Origin: an uncultured Paracoccaceae bacterium
Lineage (GTDB): Bacteria > Pseudomonadota > Alphaproteobacteria > Rhodobacterales > Rhodobacteraceae
Direction of reading: 5' to 3'
Length of the DNA stretch: 64,000 bases
Assembly (NCBI GenBank): GCA_947498985.1
Contig: CANMMF010000008.1
Span: forward strand, 1 to 64,000
How positions within the stretch are numbered: position 1 is the stretch's first letter; each line of letters begins with the position of its first letter. Positions 52,967 to 63,294 of this stretch are shown here, piece after piece. The notes beneath the pieces were generated by a model. The model made no database searches. It was not told the DNA's origin and saw only the letters and a program-made list of their open reading frames with translations. The position numbers and the translations under genes were made by a program.

Positions 52967-54583
52967 TCAGAGGATGAAATCATCCTCCGTCAGCACCGGC
53001 GAGCCCGTCAGCACGATGCGCGCATCGCGGCTGCCATTGCCGTCGAAATCGATGTCCACAAAGGTGGTGTTGGCGTTGAGCTGCAGCCGCAGCTCGGCGC
53101 CCGAGCCCGAAAACCCGGATGTGCCGATGAAATCCAACGCCGCCCCCACCGCGCCCGAGAGGTCGATCTTGTCGACACCCACTTCGAAATCGCGGATCGT
53201 GTCGGCGGTGGCGTTGGTGAAGCCGCTATCGGCCTGGGTCTCGAACAAAAACACATCCGCCCCAGCCCCGCCGGTCAGCACATCGACGCCCAGCCCGCCG
53301 ATGAGCTCGTCATCGCCGTTATTGCCCAGCAGCGTGTCGTTGCCCGCCTCGCCGCGCAGCGTGTCGTCATCACCGCCGCCCGCCAGCCGGTCCGAAGCGT
53401 TGCCGCCATAAAGCTCGTCATTGCCGCTGCCGCCCAGCAGCAGATCCTGACCGCCGTCACCCAGCAGCACATCGTCGCCCAGCAGGCCCAGCAGCGCATC
53501 GTCATCCGCGCCGCCTTCCAGCCGGTCCTGACCGTCGCCGCCCCGGATCGTGTCATTGCCGTCGGAGCCAAAGAGCGCGTCATTACCGGAATCGCCGTTC
53601 AGCACATCGTCGCCCGCGTCGCCACTGATGTTGTCGTCGCCCTCGCCGCCCACGGCGGTGTCGTCGCCATTGCCGCCTTCGATGGTGTCCTGGCCACCGC
53701 GGCCTGCAATCAGGTCGTTGTTGTTGCCGCCCAGCAATTCGTCCGCAATATCGCCGCCCAGCAGCGTGTCATTGCCCGACCCGCCATTGACGACACCGGT
53801 CGTGAACCCGTCGCCGATGCCGTTATAGACATCGTCACCCGCCGCCAGAGCCACGTTGCCGAGGATCCCGCCGCTGTTGTCGATGCTCTGAACCCCGCCG
53901 TTCAGGATCACGTCGCCGTCCAGCGTGCCGTCATTGTGGATCGCGGCGTCGTTGCTTTCATCCGCCGGTGCGCGGATCGCAAATTCCGGCCCGCTGATCA
54001 GACCGGTGTTGCGGATGACAAAATCGTTGCCGCCATAGAAATAGACCCCCGCCGACTCGACCAATGTCTCAACCCGTCCCGGGCTCTGTATGGTGCCGCT
54101 GTTGACCAGCACGGTGTTGCCGCCGCGCATGTCCACGCCGCGCTCCCCGGTGATCAGTCCGGAATTGGTGATCGAGGTGGCATCCGCTGTCTGAACACCA
54201 TGCCCGACCCCCTCGATGGTGCCGCTGTTGCTCAGCAGGCTATCGGCGCCCGTCATCTCCACCCCGGAATCGCCCGCGCCGACAATCGAGCCGAGGTTGC
54301 GCACCGTAACGCCGGTTCCGGAAAACTCCAGCCCGTCGCTCCAGGCCCAGACGCTGCCATCTCGACCCACCAGGACCTCGATATCGTCGGTCGAACCATC
54401 ATCGGTGGTGCCGTCGCCGCCACCGGCAAACACCGTGCCTTCGATGACAAGAACGATCCCGGACTGCCCAGCGAGTGAAAACGAGTTGCCGGAGGCGGTC
54501 AGCAAAGCGCCGTCTGGCACGATGTACTCCTCGCCCGTGACAAGGTTGATCGTGCCATCCTGTGTATTGAGAATCTGCACCAT
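52967..54583 (-). CDS. RTX calcium-binding protein
   Basis: A 538-residue protein of two parts. Residues ~1-265 are a repetitive beta-helix-like region (NSGTIEGVGHGVQTADATSITNSGLITG pattern). Residues ~270-430 are about a dozen GGxGxDxLxGG nonapeptide repeats that bind calcium. A final domain (DVFLFETQADSGFTNATADTIRDFEVGVDKIDLSG) resembles the serralysin C-terminal secretion domain. No signal peptide, as expected for type I secretion; no transporter genes are nearby. Likely an extracellular or surface protein. Confidence 0.88.
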   Translation of the reverse strand: MVQILNTQDGTINLVTGEEYIVPDGALLTASGNSFSLAGQSGIVLVIEGTVFAGGGDGTTDDGSTDDIEVLVGRDGSVWAWSDGLEFSGTGVTVRNLGSIVGAGDSGVEMTGADSLLSNSGTIEGVGHGVQTADATSITNSGLITGERGVDMRGGNTVLVNSGTIQSPGRVETLVESAGVYFYGGNDFVIRNTGLISGPEFAIRAPADESNDAAIHNDGTLDGDVILNGGVQSIDNSGGILGNVALAAGDDVYNGIGDGFTTGVVNGGSGNDTLLGGDIADELLGGNNNDLIAGRGGQDTIEGGNGDDTAVGGEGDDNISGDAGDDVLNGDSGNDALFGSDGNDTIRGGDGQDRLEGGADDDALLGLLGDDVLLGDGGQDLLLGGSGNDELYGGNASDRLAGGGDDDTLRGEAGNDTLLGNNGDDELIGGLGVDVLTGGAGADVFLFETQADSGFTNATADTIRDFEVGVDKIDLSGAVGAALDFIGTSGFSGSGAELRLQLNANTTFVDIDFDGNGSRDARIVLTGSPVLTEDDFIL

Positions 54584-54794
54584 GAATTTTTCTCCCCGAA
54601 AACTGTCTCCGGCCGCACAGGCCGGTCAAAACTGACAATCCCCGCCATGGTGCCCGCGCGCAAGCGGTCTGGCAAGCTGCCGCCTGCGCGTCCGCCGGCC
54701 CGGCCTGTGGCAGGCTTCGGTTCGACACCGCATTACATTGCAGGATCGGGCGTCGCGTCTCAGGGGGCGTCGCGATCTGCCATAATCCAGACTG

Positions 54795-55460
54795 TCAGAA
54801 GCCGCATTTGTCGCGCAGAAAGGCAAGCGCCACGCTCAGCCCGTCCGGCGCGATGCCATGCGCGGTGCCCTTCATGATATGGGCGTAGACCTCTTTCCAG
54901 CCGGCTTCCTGCAGCGCTTCGGCGGCCTGCGGCAGCGATTGCGGCGGCACCACATCGTCCTGATCGCCATGCACCAGCAGGATCGGCGGTTTGGTGACCA
55001 CCTCATCGGCCAAAAGCTCCGGCGCCAGAAGCCGCCCGGAGAACCCGACGATGCCTGCAAGCTCGTCTTCGCGGCGCGGCCCCACATGCAGCGCCATCAT
55101 CGTGCCCTGGCTGAAACCAAAGAGCGCCACCTGTTCGGGCAGCAGATCCTCGTCGACCATCAGCGCGTCGAGAAACGCCTCCAGATCGGCCACCGCGCGG
55201 GCCATGCCGTCCATCGCCGCCTCTTCGGATGACCCGTCGATCCAGGGGATCGGGAACCACTGGAAGCCCATCGGCGCGCCCGCGCAGGCCTCCGGCGCAT
55301 CCGGCGCCACAAACAGCGTGTCGGGCAGATGTTCGCCCAGCGGATCCGAAAGCCCCAGAAGATCGGCGCCATTGGCCCCGTAGCCATGCAGGAACACCAC
55401 GCAGGACCGGGTCTCGCCGGATTGCGGGGCCTTGCGGCCGGTCTTGAGCACACGGGTCAC
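54795..55460 (-). CDS. Carboxylesterase/phospholipase-type hydrolase
   Basis: A 221-residue alpha/beta hydrolase of the phospholipase/carboxylesterase (YpfH/EstB-like) family. It has VVFLHGYGANGADLLGL at the oxyanion site, nucleophile GFSQGTMMA, acid in VHGDQDDVVPP and the histidine in KGTAHGIAPDGL. A GTG start at 55460 overlaps the stop of the DNA glycosylase gene (GTGA), giving the family length. Confidence 0.88.
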   Translation of the reverse strand: MTRVLKTGRKAPQSGETRSCVVFLHGYGANGADLLGLSDPLGEHLPDTLFVAPDAPEACAGAPMGFQWFPIPWIDGSSEEAAMDGMARAVADLEAFLDALMVDEDLLPEQVALFGFSQGTMMALHVGPRREDELAGIVGFSGRLLAPELLADEVVTKPPILLVHGDQDDVVPPQSLPQAAEALQEAGWKEVYAHIMKGTAHGIAPDGLSVALAFLRDKCGF

Positions 55461-56098
55461 AACACGCCCTCCCTCTGTTTGACCACATGGTAGTAGGCCC
55501 AGAGCGCGCGTGCTGCAACCGATCTCCACGGGCTCCAGGCGGCGGCCATCTCGCGCAGCGCTTTTTCGCGCGGACGCTCGGGCAGATCGAAGAGCAGGCG
55601 CGCGCCTTCCTGCAAGGCCAGATCGCCCGGCGCAAACACATCCGCCCGGCCCAGCGAGAACATCGCATAGACCTCGGCGGTCCAGATGCCGATGCCCTTG
55701 ACCGCGGTGAGCGTGGCGATCACGCCGTCGGTCGGCGCGCCTCGCAAGGCGCCAAAATCGATCCCCGCCTCGGCCAGCGCGCGCGCATAGGCGGCCTTCT
55801 GACGGCTGAGGCCAAGGCCGCGCAGATCCGCGTCGCTTGTGGCCAGGATCGGGTCGGGCGCCACCATGCCCGCCTCTTCCAGCCGCGCCCAGATCGCGCG
55901 GGCCGACGCCACGCTGACCTGCTGGCTGACGATGGCCTGCAAAAGCCGCGCAAACCCGTCCGGGCGCAGACGGAGCGGCAGCGCCCCGGTCTCTGCAAGC
56001 GCCGCGGCAAAGCGCGGCTCTTCTGCGGCAAGCCAGGCAGCCCCTTCGGCCACGCAGGCGTCCGACCGGATGATCCGGCCTATGTCGTGTCCAGCCAT
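55457..56098 (-). CDS. AlkA-type DNA-3-methyladenine glycosylase
   Basis: A 213-residue HhH-GPD glycosylase removing alkylated purines. LLQAIVSQQVSVASARAIW is typical of AlkA-like enzymes, the helix-hairpin-helix is TAVKGIGIWTAEVYAMF, and the catalytic aspartate lies in VFAPGDLALQEG. It lacks the N-terminal AlkA domain, as in the short bacterial forms. It overlaps the cobK-like gene by 19 bases. Confidence 0.92.
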   Translation of the reverse strand: MAGHDIGRIIRSDACVAEGAAWLAAEEPRFAAALAETGALPLRLRPDGFARLLQAIVSQQVSVASARAIWARLEEAGMVAPDPILATSDADLRGLGLSRQKAAYARALAEAGIDFGALRGAPTDGVIATLTAVKGIGIWTAEVYAMFSLGRADVFAPGDLALQEGARLLFDLPERPREKALREMAAAWSPWRSVAARALWAYYHVVKQREGVL

Positions 56099-56784
56099 TG
56101 CAACGCCTCTCTCACGCTTGCCACCTGCGGCCCGCCCGGCCGCGCGGGGCGGGCGATCATCGCCACCGGCAGGCCCAGCCGTCGCGCCGCGCCGAGCTTC
56201 GGCCAGCCCCCCGAGCCCCCTGCGTTGCGCGTGAGCACCCAGTCAACCCGTTCCTTGCGCATCAGGCGGATCTCGTCCTCGAGCCGGAACGGCCCAGCCG
56301 CGCTGAGCCAGCGGCCCCGCCGGAACGGCAGCGGCGCGCTTTCCGGCCCCGTCCGGCGCACCAGCGCCATGGCGCGGAGCGCGCTGAGCTCGCCCAGCAC
56401 AGCCCGGCCCGTGGTGATCAGCACGCGCGCGCCCGGCGGAATCACCGGGGCGGCCTGAGAAGGCGTGCGCAGCATCACCCAGCGGTCGCGGCGCCCCGGG
56501 CGCCAGACGGGCCGCACCAGCTGCAGATGTGGCAGCCCCAACGCGCGCGCGCTTTGCGCCGCCGCCCGGGCGGTCCGTGCGTCGCATGGATGCGCGGCCT
56601 CGATCACGATTTGGGCACCGAGACGCCGGAAGGTGGCCACGTCACAGACGCCCTTATCGACACGGCGGCCCTGCCAGTCGCGCGCCACGCGTTCCTCTGC
56701 CGCGAGCAGCACCTGTGCCTGCGGCAAGGCCGCACTCAGGGCCCAGGCCTCCGCCGATCCGCCTATGATCAAAACGCCGTGCAT
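56080..56784 (-). CDS. cobK: Precorrin-6A reductase (CobK/CbiJ)
   Basis: A 234-residue CobK-type reductase using NADPH to reduce precorrin-6A in cobalamin synthesis. Recognisable parts are MHGVLIIGGSAEAWALS, AAHPCDARTARAAAQSARALGLPHLQLVRP, VLITTGRAVLGEL and LTRNAGGSGGWPKLGAARRLGLPVAMIARP. The start at 56784 was chosen from this glycine-rich opening; longer upstream codons look non-coding. No other cobalamin genes are adjacent. Confidence 0.88.
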   Translation of the reverse strand: MHGVLIIGGSAEAWALSAALPQAQVLLAAEERVARDWQGRRVDKGVCDVATFRRLGAQIVIEAAHPCDARTARAAAQSARALGLPHLQLVRPVWRPGRRDRWVMLRTPSQAAPVIPPGARVLITTGRAVLGELSALRAMALVRRTGPESAPLPFRRGRWLSAAGPFRLEDEIRLMRKERVDWVLTRNAGGSGGWPKLGAARRLGLPVAMIARPARPGGPQVASVREALQWLDTT

Positions 56785-56976
56785 GCGCCTGCTTACAAGC
56801 CCCACGCGCCCGCCGCCAGAGCCGCGCGCCACGGGATCGCGCAAGCCCCTCTCAGCCGCCCCTGAGCAACCGGCCTGCCGCGCCGCCGGAGCGCCGTCAT
56901 CCGCCCGCCGCCGCAGATTGTCGCCCCCCGCAGCGCCCTCTTGCGCATGCCCCCCAATCGCATCTAGGCAGGGCAC

Positions 56977-58218
56977 ATGTCAGCCGTCAGTGAGATCTCC
57001 AGCCCGCCGGTGGCCCGTCGCAATGTGGCGGTGCTTGTCGCCGCGCAGGCGATCCTCGGCGCGCAGATGCCGCTGGTCTTCACGATCAGCGGGCTGGCCG
57101 GTCAGGCGCTGACCACCAACCTGTGTTTCGCCACATTGCCGATCTCTCTCATCGTGGTGGGCTCTATGCTGACCGCCACGCCGCTGTCCTGGCTGATGCA
57201 GCGCGCGGGCCGCCGCGCGGGCTTTGCCGTGGGCGCTCTGGGGGGCGCTCTGGGCGGTGCGATCTGCGCCTATGCGCTCTTTATCGCGTCCTTCCCGGTG
57301 TTCCTTCTGGGCTCGCTCTGCACCGGGGTCTACATGTCCGCGCAGGGGTTTTACCGCTTTGCCGCCGCCGACACCGCATCGGATGATTTCCGCCCCAAGG
57401 CGATCTCTTACGTGATGGCGGGCGGGTTGGCTTCGGCCATCATCGGGCCGCAACTGGTCAAGTTCTCGCAAGGCATGTTCGACCACCCAAGCGCGTTGGT
57501 CACCAGCTTTGCGGGCGCCTATCTGATGGTGGTCGTGCTGAACATCGCGGGCTCGTCGCTGTTCCTGTTCCTGCGGATTCCCAAGCCGCCGGTGCCGTCC
57601 GATGACGCGCCGCGCGGACGCAGCCGCCGGGAGCTGATCACAACCCCGCGCATCGCCGTCGCGGTGATTTGCGCGATGGTCTCCTACGCGCTGATGAACC
57701 TGGTGATGACCTCGACGCCGCTGGCGGTTGTGGGCTGCGGGTTCGACAAATCCGACGCGGCCGATGTGGTGACCGCGCATGTGCTGGCGATGTTTGCGCC
57801 GTCGTTTTTCACCGGCCACCTTATTGCGCGTTTCGGGGTCGAGCGGATTGTCGGGCTGGGTCTGGTGATCCTCGGCGCTGCGGGCGCCGTGGCGCTCTCG
57901 GGTGTGGCGCTGGAAAATTTCTTTGTGGCGCTGATCGTGCTCGGGCTGGGCTGGAATTTCGGCTTTATCGGGGCGACCACGATGCTGGCCGCCGCCCACG
58001 CCCCGCATGAGCGCGGGCGCATGCAGGGGCTCAGCGATCTGCTGGTCTTTGGCGGGGTGACCGTGGCGTCGCTGGCCTCCGGCGGATTGATGAACTGCTC
58101 GGGCGGAACGGCGGAAGCGGGCTGGACCGCCGTGAATATCGCGATGACGCCGTTTCTGGCGCTGGCGGGCGGCGCGCTGCTCTGGCTGGTGCTGCGGCCG
58201 AAGGATCAGATGGCCTGA
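56977..58218 (+). CDS. MFS transporter
   Basis: A 413-residue major facilitator with 12 predicted helices. It starts VARRNVAVLVAAQAILGAQMPLVFTISGLAGQ and contains LSWLMQRAGRRAGFAVGALGG and a second-half RFGVERIVGLGL loop, plus HAPHERGRMQGLSD near helix 10. Substrate not deducible. AGGCAGGG precedes the ATG. Divergent from cobK. Confidence 0.88.
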   Translation: MSAVSEISSPPVARRNVAVLVAAQAILGAQMPLVFTISGLAGQALTTNLCFATLPISLIVVGSMLTATPLSWLMQRAGRRAGFAVGALGGALGGAICAYALFIASFPVFLLGSLCTGVYMSAQGFYRFAAADTASDDFRPKAISYVMAGGLASAIIGPQLVKFSQGMFDHPSALVTSFAGAYLMVVVLNIAGSSLFLFLRIPKPPVPSDDAPRGRSRRELITTPRIAVAVICAMVSYALMNLVMTSTPLAVVGCGFDKSDAADVVTAHVLAMFAPSFFTGHLIARFGVERIVGLGLVILGAAGAVALSGVALENFFVALIVLGLGWNFGFIGATTMLAAAHAPHERGRMQGLSDLLVFGGVTVASLASGGLMNCSGGTAEAGWTAVNIAMTPFLALAGGALLWLVLRPKDQMA

Positions 58219-58284
58219 GCGGTCGCGGCCCGGGCACCGTCCCCGTTCGGTCAGCAGTCCGGTGGCGACACAGCCCGCGTCCCG

Positions 58285-59067
58285 TCAGACCACCAGCAAG
58301 CGCCACCGGCGCCCGAACTCGCTCAGCCCCAAGCGCCCCGATGCCACGCAGGACGGATCGCGCGCGACCTGCCCGAGCAGCGCGCGGGCCTGCCAGAACT
58401 CTCGCAAGGCCGCCCCCGCCGGCCCCGTGGCGCGGCGCAGCCGCCGCAGGCTGCGAACACGCGAGAGCTCTGCCAACCTATCGGCGGCAAGCGTCTGCAC
58501 TGCCTCCGGGCGCCCGTCCGGCAAGGGCCGCGTGCCGCGTGCCTCCAGTTCCGGCACCGCGGCGAGGTAGCGCGCCAGACCCGCCGCGCGCGCATGCAGC
58601 ATGATGTCGCCAAAATCCGCCTTGGCCGCGCCAAGACTTGCGGCGGCCGAGACCGCGAGAAACCCCGCGGTCTGGTCCAGATAGGCCAGCAGATCGGCCT
58701 CCTCTGCAAACGGCGTGGTCTCGATATCGCGCTTGCGCGCCTCAACCAGCGCGCGCAACCGGCGCAGATCCTGCCCCGCAAGCACGGCGGCGAGCGGTGT
58801 CACCACCTCGTGCCGCCGCATAAAACCGCCCGCCTCGATCTCCTCCAACGCGTCGCGCCACCATTGCAGGCGCATCTCGGCAATGAGCGGCTCCTGCGTG
58901 AGCCAGGGCGCGCGCGACACCTCGACGTTGAACGCGTATATCGGAAACAGCACCGCGCGGGCTGCAACCGGTGCGGCCATGGTGGCGGCAAACCGCTCCG
59001 GATCGCCGCGCTCGACAATCTGCGCACAGGCGACAAGGTCGGGATCGTGTGCGAAGGGGTCGTTCAC
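58285..59067 (-). CDS. Squalene/phytoene synthase-like protein
   Basis: A 260-residue member of the squalene/phytoene synthase superfamily, with MRLQWWRDALEEIEAG as the typical block. The classical first DxxxD motif is replaced by VFPIYAFNVEVSRAP. This resembles the branch related to mitochondrial NDUFAF6, which may not make a terpene. A GTG start at 59067 overlaps the stop of the methyltransferase gene (GTGA). Confidence 0.8.
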   Translation of the reverse strand: MNDPFAHDPDLVACAQIVERGDPERFAATMAAPVAARAVLFPIYAFNVEVSRAPWLTQEPLIAEMRLQWWRDALEEIEAGGFMRRHEVVTPLAAVLAGQDLRRLRALVEARKRDIETTPFAEEADLLAYLDQTAGFLAVSAAASLGAAKADFGDIMLHARAAGLARYLAAVPELEARGTRPLPDGRPEAVQTLAADRLAELSRVRSLRRLRRATGPAGAALREFWQARALLGQVARDPSCVASGRLGLSEFGRRWRLLVV

Positions 59068-59783
59068 GCGCGCGCCACGTAAAGGCTGTAGCCGGTCTCC
59101 TCGCGCAGCGCGCGCCAGTCCTGCGCTTCCTTGGCGCATTCGTCCAGCGTGGCGCTCAGAGCCGCATCCGCCCCCGGTCGCAGCGCCGCGATACGCGCCT
59201 CCATCGGCTGGTAATACGCCTCCCACCCGGCATCCGCGACCTTGCGCTGACCCAGCAGCCGGAACCCGGCATCCGCCACCGCCGCGCGGATCTCCGCGTC
59301 CTGCCGCGTGTCATAGCCGTCCCAGAAGGCCCGCGCCGCCTCTGACGGCGTGTCGGTGAAAAAACACGGCTCGGAAAACGCCAAAACGCCGCCCGGTTTC
59401 AGCGCCCGGCGCATCAGCGCCAACCCGTCCTGCAACCCGAAAAGATAAAGCGCCCCGGCGCACCAGATCATGTCGAACGGCGCTGTCGCGTGGCGGTCCA
59501 GCACCGAGACATCCCCCTCTTCCACTTGCACACGCGGCATATCGGCATAACGGGCCTGCGCGGCCTCGACAAATCCTGCATGCTTTTCGACGCCAAGCAC
59601 TGTGGCGGTGGGCGCCGCGCTCAGAAGGTCCGCGATATCGCCACCCGGCCCGCAACAGGCGTCGCAGATCACCGCTGCCTCCGGCAACCCGGCAAGCCGG
59701 ACCGCCCAGCCGACCTCCTGAGGGGTTCCGGGACCTTCGCGGGGCAGGTCGCGATGAACGACAAAGAAATTCTCCCGATCCAT
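59064..59783 (-). CDS. Class I SAM-dependent methyltransferase
   Basis: A 239-residue methyltransferase of the Methyltransf_11/25 type. Motif I is VICDACCGPGGDIADLL, motif II VLGVEKHAGFVEAAQARY, and the FDMIWCAGALYLFGL and LKPGGVLAFSEPCFF blocks follow. Substrate unknown. It overlaps cimA by one base and the synthase-like gene by four. Confidence 0.85.
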   Translation of the reverse strand: MDRENFFVVHRDLPREGPGTPQEVGWAVRLAGLPEAAVICDACCGPGGDIADLLSAAPTATVLGVEKHAGFVEAAQARYADMPRVQVEEGDVSVLDRHATAPFDMIWCAGALYLFGLQDGLALMRRALKPGGVLAFSEPCFFTDTPSEAARAFWDGYDTRQDAEIRAAVADAGFRLLGQRKVADAGWEAYYQPMEARIAALRPGADAALSATLDECAKEAQDWRALREETGYSLYVARA

Positions 59784-61402
59784 CAGGGGCTTGCTCCGTC
59801 CTGCACCAGTTTCCAGCGCACAGCGTCCAGCAGCGCCTCGAAACTGGCATCCACTATGTTGGCACTCACTCCGACGGTCGACCAGCGGCGCCCCTGCCCG
59901 TCCTCGCTGTCGATGATCACCCGGGTCACCGCTTCGGTGCCGCCTTGCGTGATGCGCACCTTGAAATCCACCAGCCGCATGTCGTCGATCATCGCCTGGT
60001 AGGGCCCGAGATCCTTGGCCAGCGCCTTGGAGAGCGCGTTGACCGGACCGCGATCCATGCCCGCGCTGTCCATCGATTCGCTGACCGAAAGCTTCTTTTC
60101 GCCGGCCACCTTGACCACCACCACCGCCTCGGAAAGCGACACCATGCGGTCATACTTGTTCTTGCGCCGCTCCACGGTGACGCGGTAGCGCTTGACCTCG
60201 AAAAACTCCGGCAACTGCCCCAGTTCCTCGCGCGCCAGAAGCTCGAAGCTGGCCTGCGCGGTGTCGTAGGAATAGCCCTCCGCCTCGCGCAGCTTGACCC
60301 GGTCGAGGATGCGCGGCAGCGCCGGGTTGTCCTTTTCGATGTCGAGCCCGGCCTCCGCAAGCCTGCGCCGCAGGTTCGACTGCCCCGCCTGGTTCGACAT
60401 CGGGATGATGCGCGCATTGCCCACCTGCGCGGGCTCGATATGCTCGTAGGTGGTGGGATCCTTGAGGATCGCGCTGGCATGCAGCCCGGCCTTGTGCGCA
60501 AAGGCCGAGGCGCCGACATAGGCCGCCTGTTTGGTCGGCACGCGGTTGAGGATATCGTCCAGCATCCGGCTGATCCGCGTCAGATCCGCCAGAGCCTCCT
60601 CGCTCACCCCGGTCTCGAACCGGCTGGCATAAGGCTCCTTCAGCAGCAGCGTCGGGATGAGCGCGGTGAGGTTGGCGTTGCCGCAGCGCTCCCCCAGCCC
60701 GTTGAGCGTGCCCTGGATCTGGCGCGCACCGGCCTCGATGGCCGCGAGACTGCCCGCCACCGCGTTTTCGGTGTCGTTATGCGTGTGGATGCCCAGCTGC
60801 GTGCCGGGAATGCCCGCCGCAATCACCTCGCCCACGATGCGCCCGATCTCCGACGGCAGCGTGCCGCCATTGGTATCGCAAAGCACCACCCAGCGTGCGC
60901 CCGCGTCCAGCGCCGCCTGCAGGCAGGTCAGCGCGTAATCCGGATTGGCCGTGTAGCCGTCAAAGAAATGCTCCGCATCAAACAGCGGCTCGCGCCCCTT
61001 GGCCTTGATATGAGCCACCGAGGCGCGGATGTTCTCCAGGTTCTCCTCCAGCGAGATCCCGAGCGCGGTGGTGACGTGAAAGTCAAAGCTCTTGCCGACA
61101 AGACAGACCGCCGAAGTGCCCGCATTGAGCACCGCCGACAGCACGTCGTCATTCTCCGCCGAGCGCCCGGCCCGCTTGGTCATGCCGAAGGCCGTCATGC
61201 GCGCGCGGGTGTGCCCGACCTCTTCGAAAAACGCCGAATCCGTGGGGTTGGCGCCGGGCCAGCCCCCTTCGATATAGTCGATCCCGAGCCCGTCCAGCGC
61301 CTCCGCGATCCGCAGCTTCTCGGCCGTGGAGAACTGCACCCCCTGCGTCTGCTGCCCATCCCGCAGGGTGGTGTCGTAGAGATAAAGCCGCTCGCGGGTC
61401 AT
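59783..61402 (-). CDS. cimA: Citramalate synthase
   Basis: A 539-residue citramalate synthase of the LeuA/HMGL superfamily. It condenses pyruvate with acetyl-CoA in the threonine-independent isoleucine route. YLYDTTLRDGQQTQGVQFS is the metal and substrate site, GIHTHNDTENAVAGSLAAIEAG the metal-binding HxH block, and GLGERCGNANL follows; the C-terminal ~150 residues form the regulatory LeuA dimer domain. The ATG at 61402 begins MTRERLYLYDTTLR; ten more codons are open upstream. Confidence 0.93.
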   Translation of the reverse strand: MTRERLYLYDTTLRDGQQTQGVQFSTAEKLRIAEALDGLGIDYIEGGWPGANPTDSAFFEEVGHTRARMTAFGMTKRAGRSAENDDVLSAVLNAGTSAVCLVGKSFDFHVTTALGISLEENLENIRASVAHIKAKGREPLFDAEHFFDGYTANPDYALTCLQAALDAGARWVVLCDTNGGTLPSEIGRIVGEVIAAGIPGTQLGIHTHNDTENAVAGSLAAIEAGARQIQGTLNGLGERCGNANLTALIPTLLLKEPYASRFETGVSEEALADLTRISRMLDDILNRVPTKQAAYVGASAFAHKAGLHASAILKDPTTYEHIEPAQVGNARIIPMSNQAGQSNLRRRLAEAGLDIEKDNPALPRILDRVKLREAEGYSYDTAQASFELLAREELGQLPEFFEVKRYRVTVERRKNKYDRMVSLSEAVVVVKVAGEKKLSVSESMDSAGMDRGPVNALSKALAKDLGPYQAMIDDMRLVDFKVRITQGGTEAVTRVIIDSEDGQGRRWSTVGVSANIVDASFEALLDAVRWKLVQDGASP

Positions 61403-61508
61403 GACACGCCTCGCAAAGAGAGACCGCGACACGGTGTTGACAACGGCCGGTCAAGACGGCAGTGCGCCAGTCCGAGGGGTCGCCGGGTGGGACGTATCAA
61501 AAGACCTC

Positions 61509-62963
<1,455 letters not shown>

Positions 62964-63148
62964 GGCCAGTCCTTCGCGAAGGGTCGCGGCGGGCTTAGCA
63001 ACTTCATTGTCGTATTGGAATAGAAGACCGTCCCGCCAGTGATGTCAGCGGATAATGCAGCAAATGAGGGGTGCAACGGTGTTCATGGCACGTCATTAGC
63101 ACATGCTTCAAACCAAAAGCAATCGCGGCTTTCTCTTCCGCAAGGCAC
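62964..63148. other. Spacer upstream of cysS
   Basis: Non-coding stretch holding the cysS control region. No convincing promoter, riboswitch or T-box structure was recognised by eye. Confidence 0.4.
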
Positions 63149-63294
63149 ACCCCCCTGCCATTTCTTCTGGCCAGAAATACCTCGGGGGGATCAGGGGGGC
63201 GGCGCCCCCCACGCGCTCTGCGAGCGCGATGCGCGCCTGTTCGATCCCTGGATCGAACAGGCGCGCGGATCGGATCGGCATGCCGATCCGATCC
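63149..63294 (-). repeat. Mosaic of intergenic palindromes, copy 3 (inverted)
   Basis: On the minus strand a G/C hairpin is followed by CCCCCCGAGGTATTTCTGGC, CAGAAGAAA and GGGG, matching copies 1 and 2. Next to it are two large perfect palindromes: a 16-bp-arm hairpin with a 4-base loop (63231-63266, arm GCGCGCCTGTTCGATC) and a 28-bp loopless palindrome (63267-63294, half-site GGATCGGATCGGCA). The latter abuts the aldolase stop, so it could terminate or stabilise that mRNA. Confidence 0.75.

Noticed and set aside
61403-61508. Leader attenuator or T-box before cimA
   Set aside because: No leader peptide with Ile/Leu codons or T-box motif could be found.
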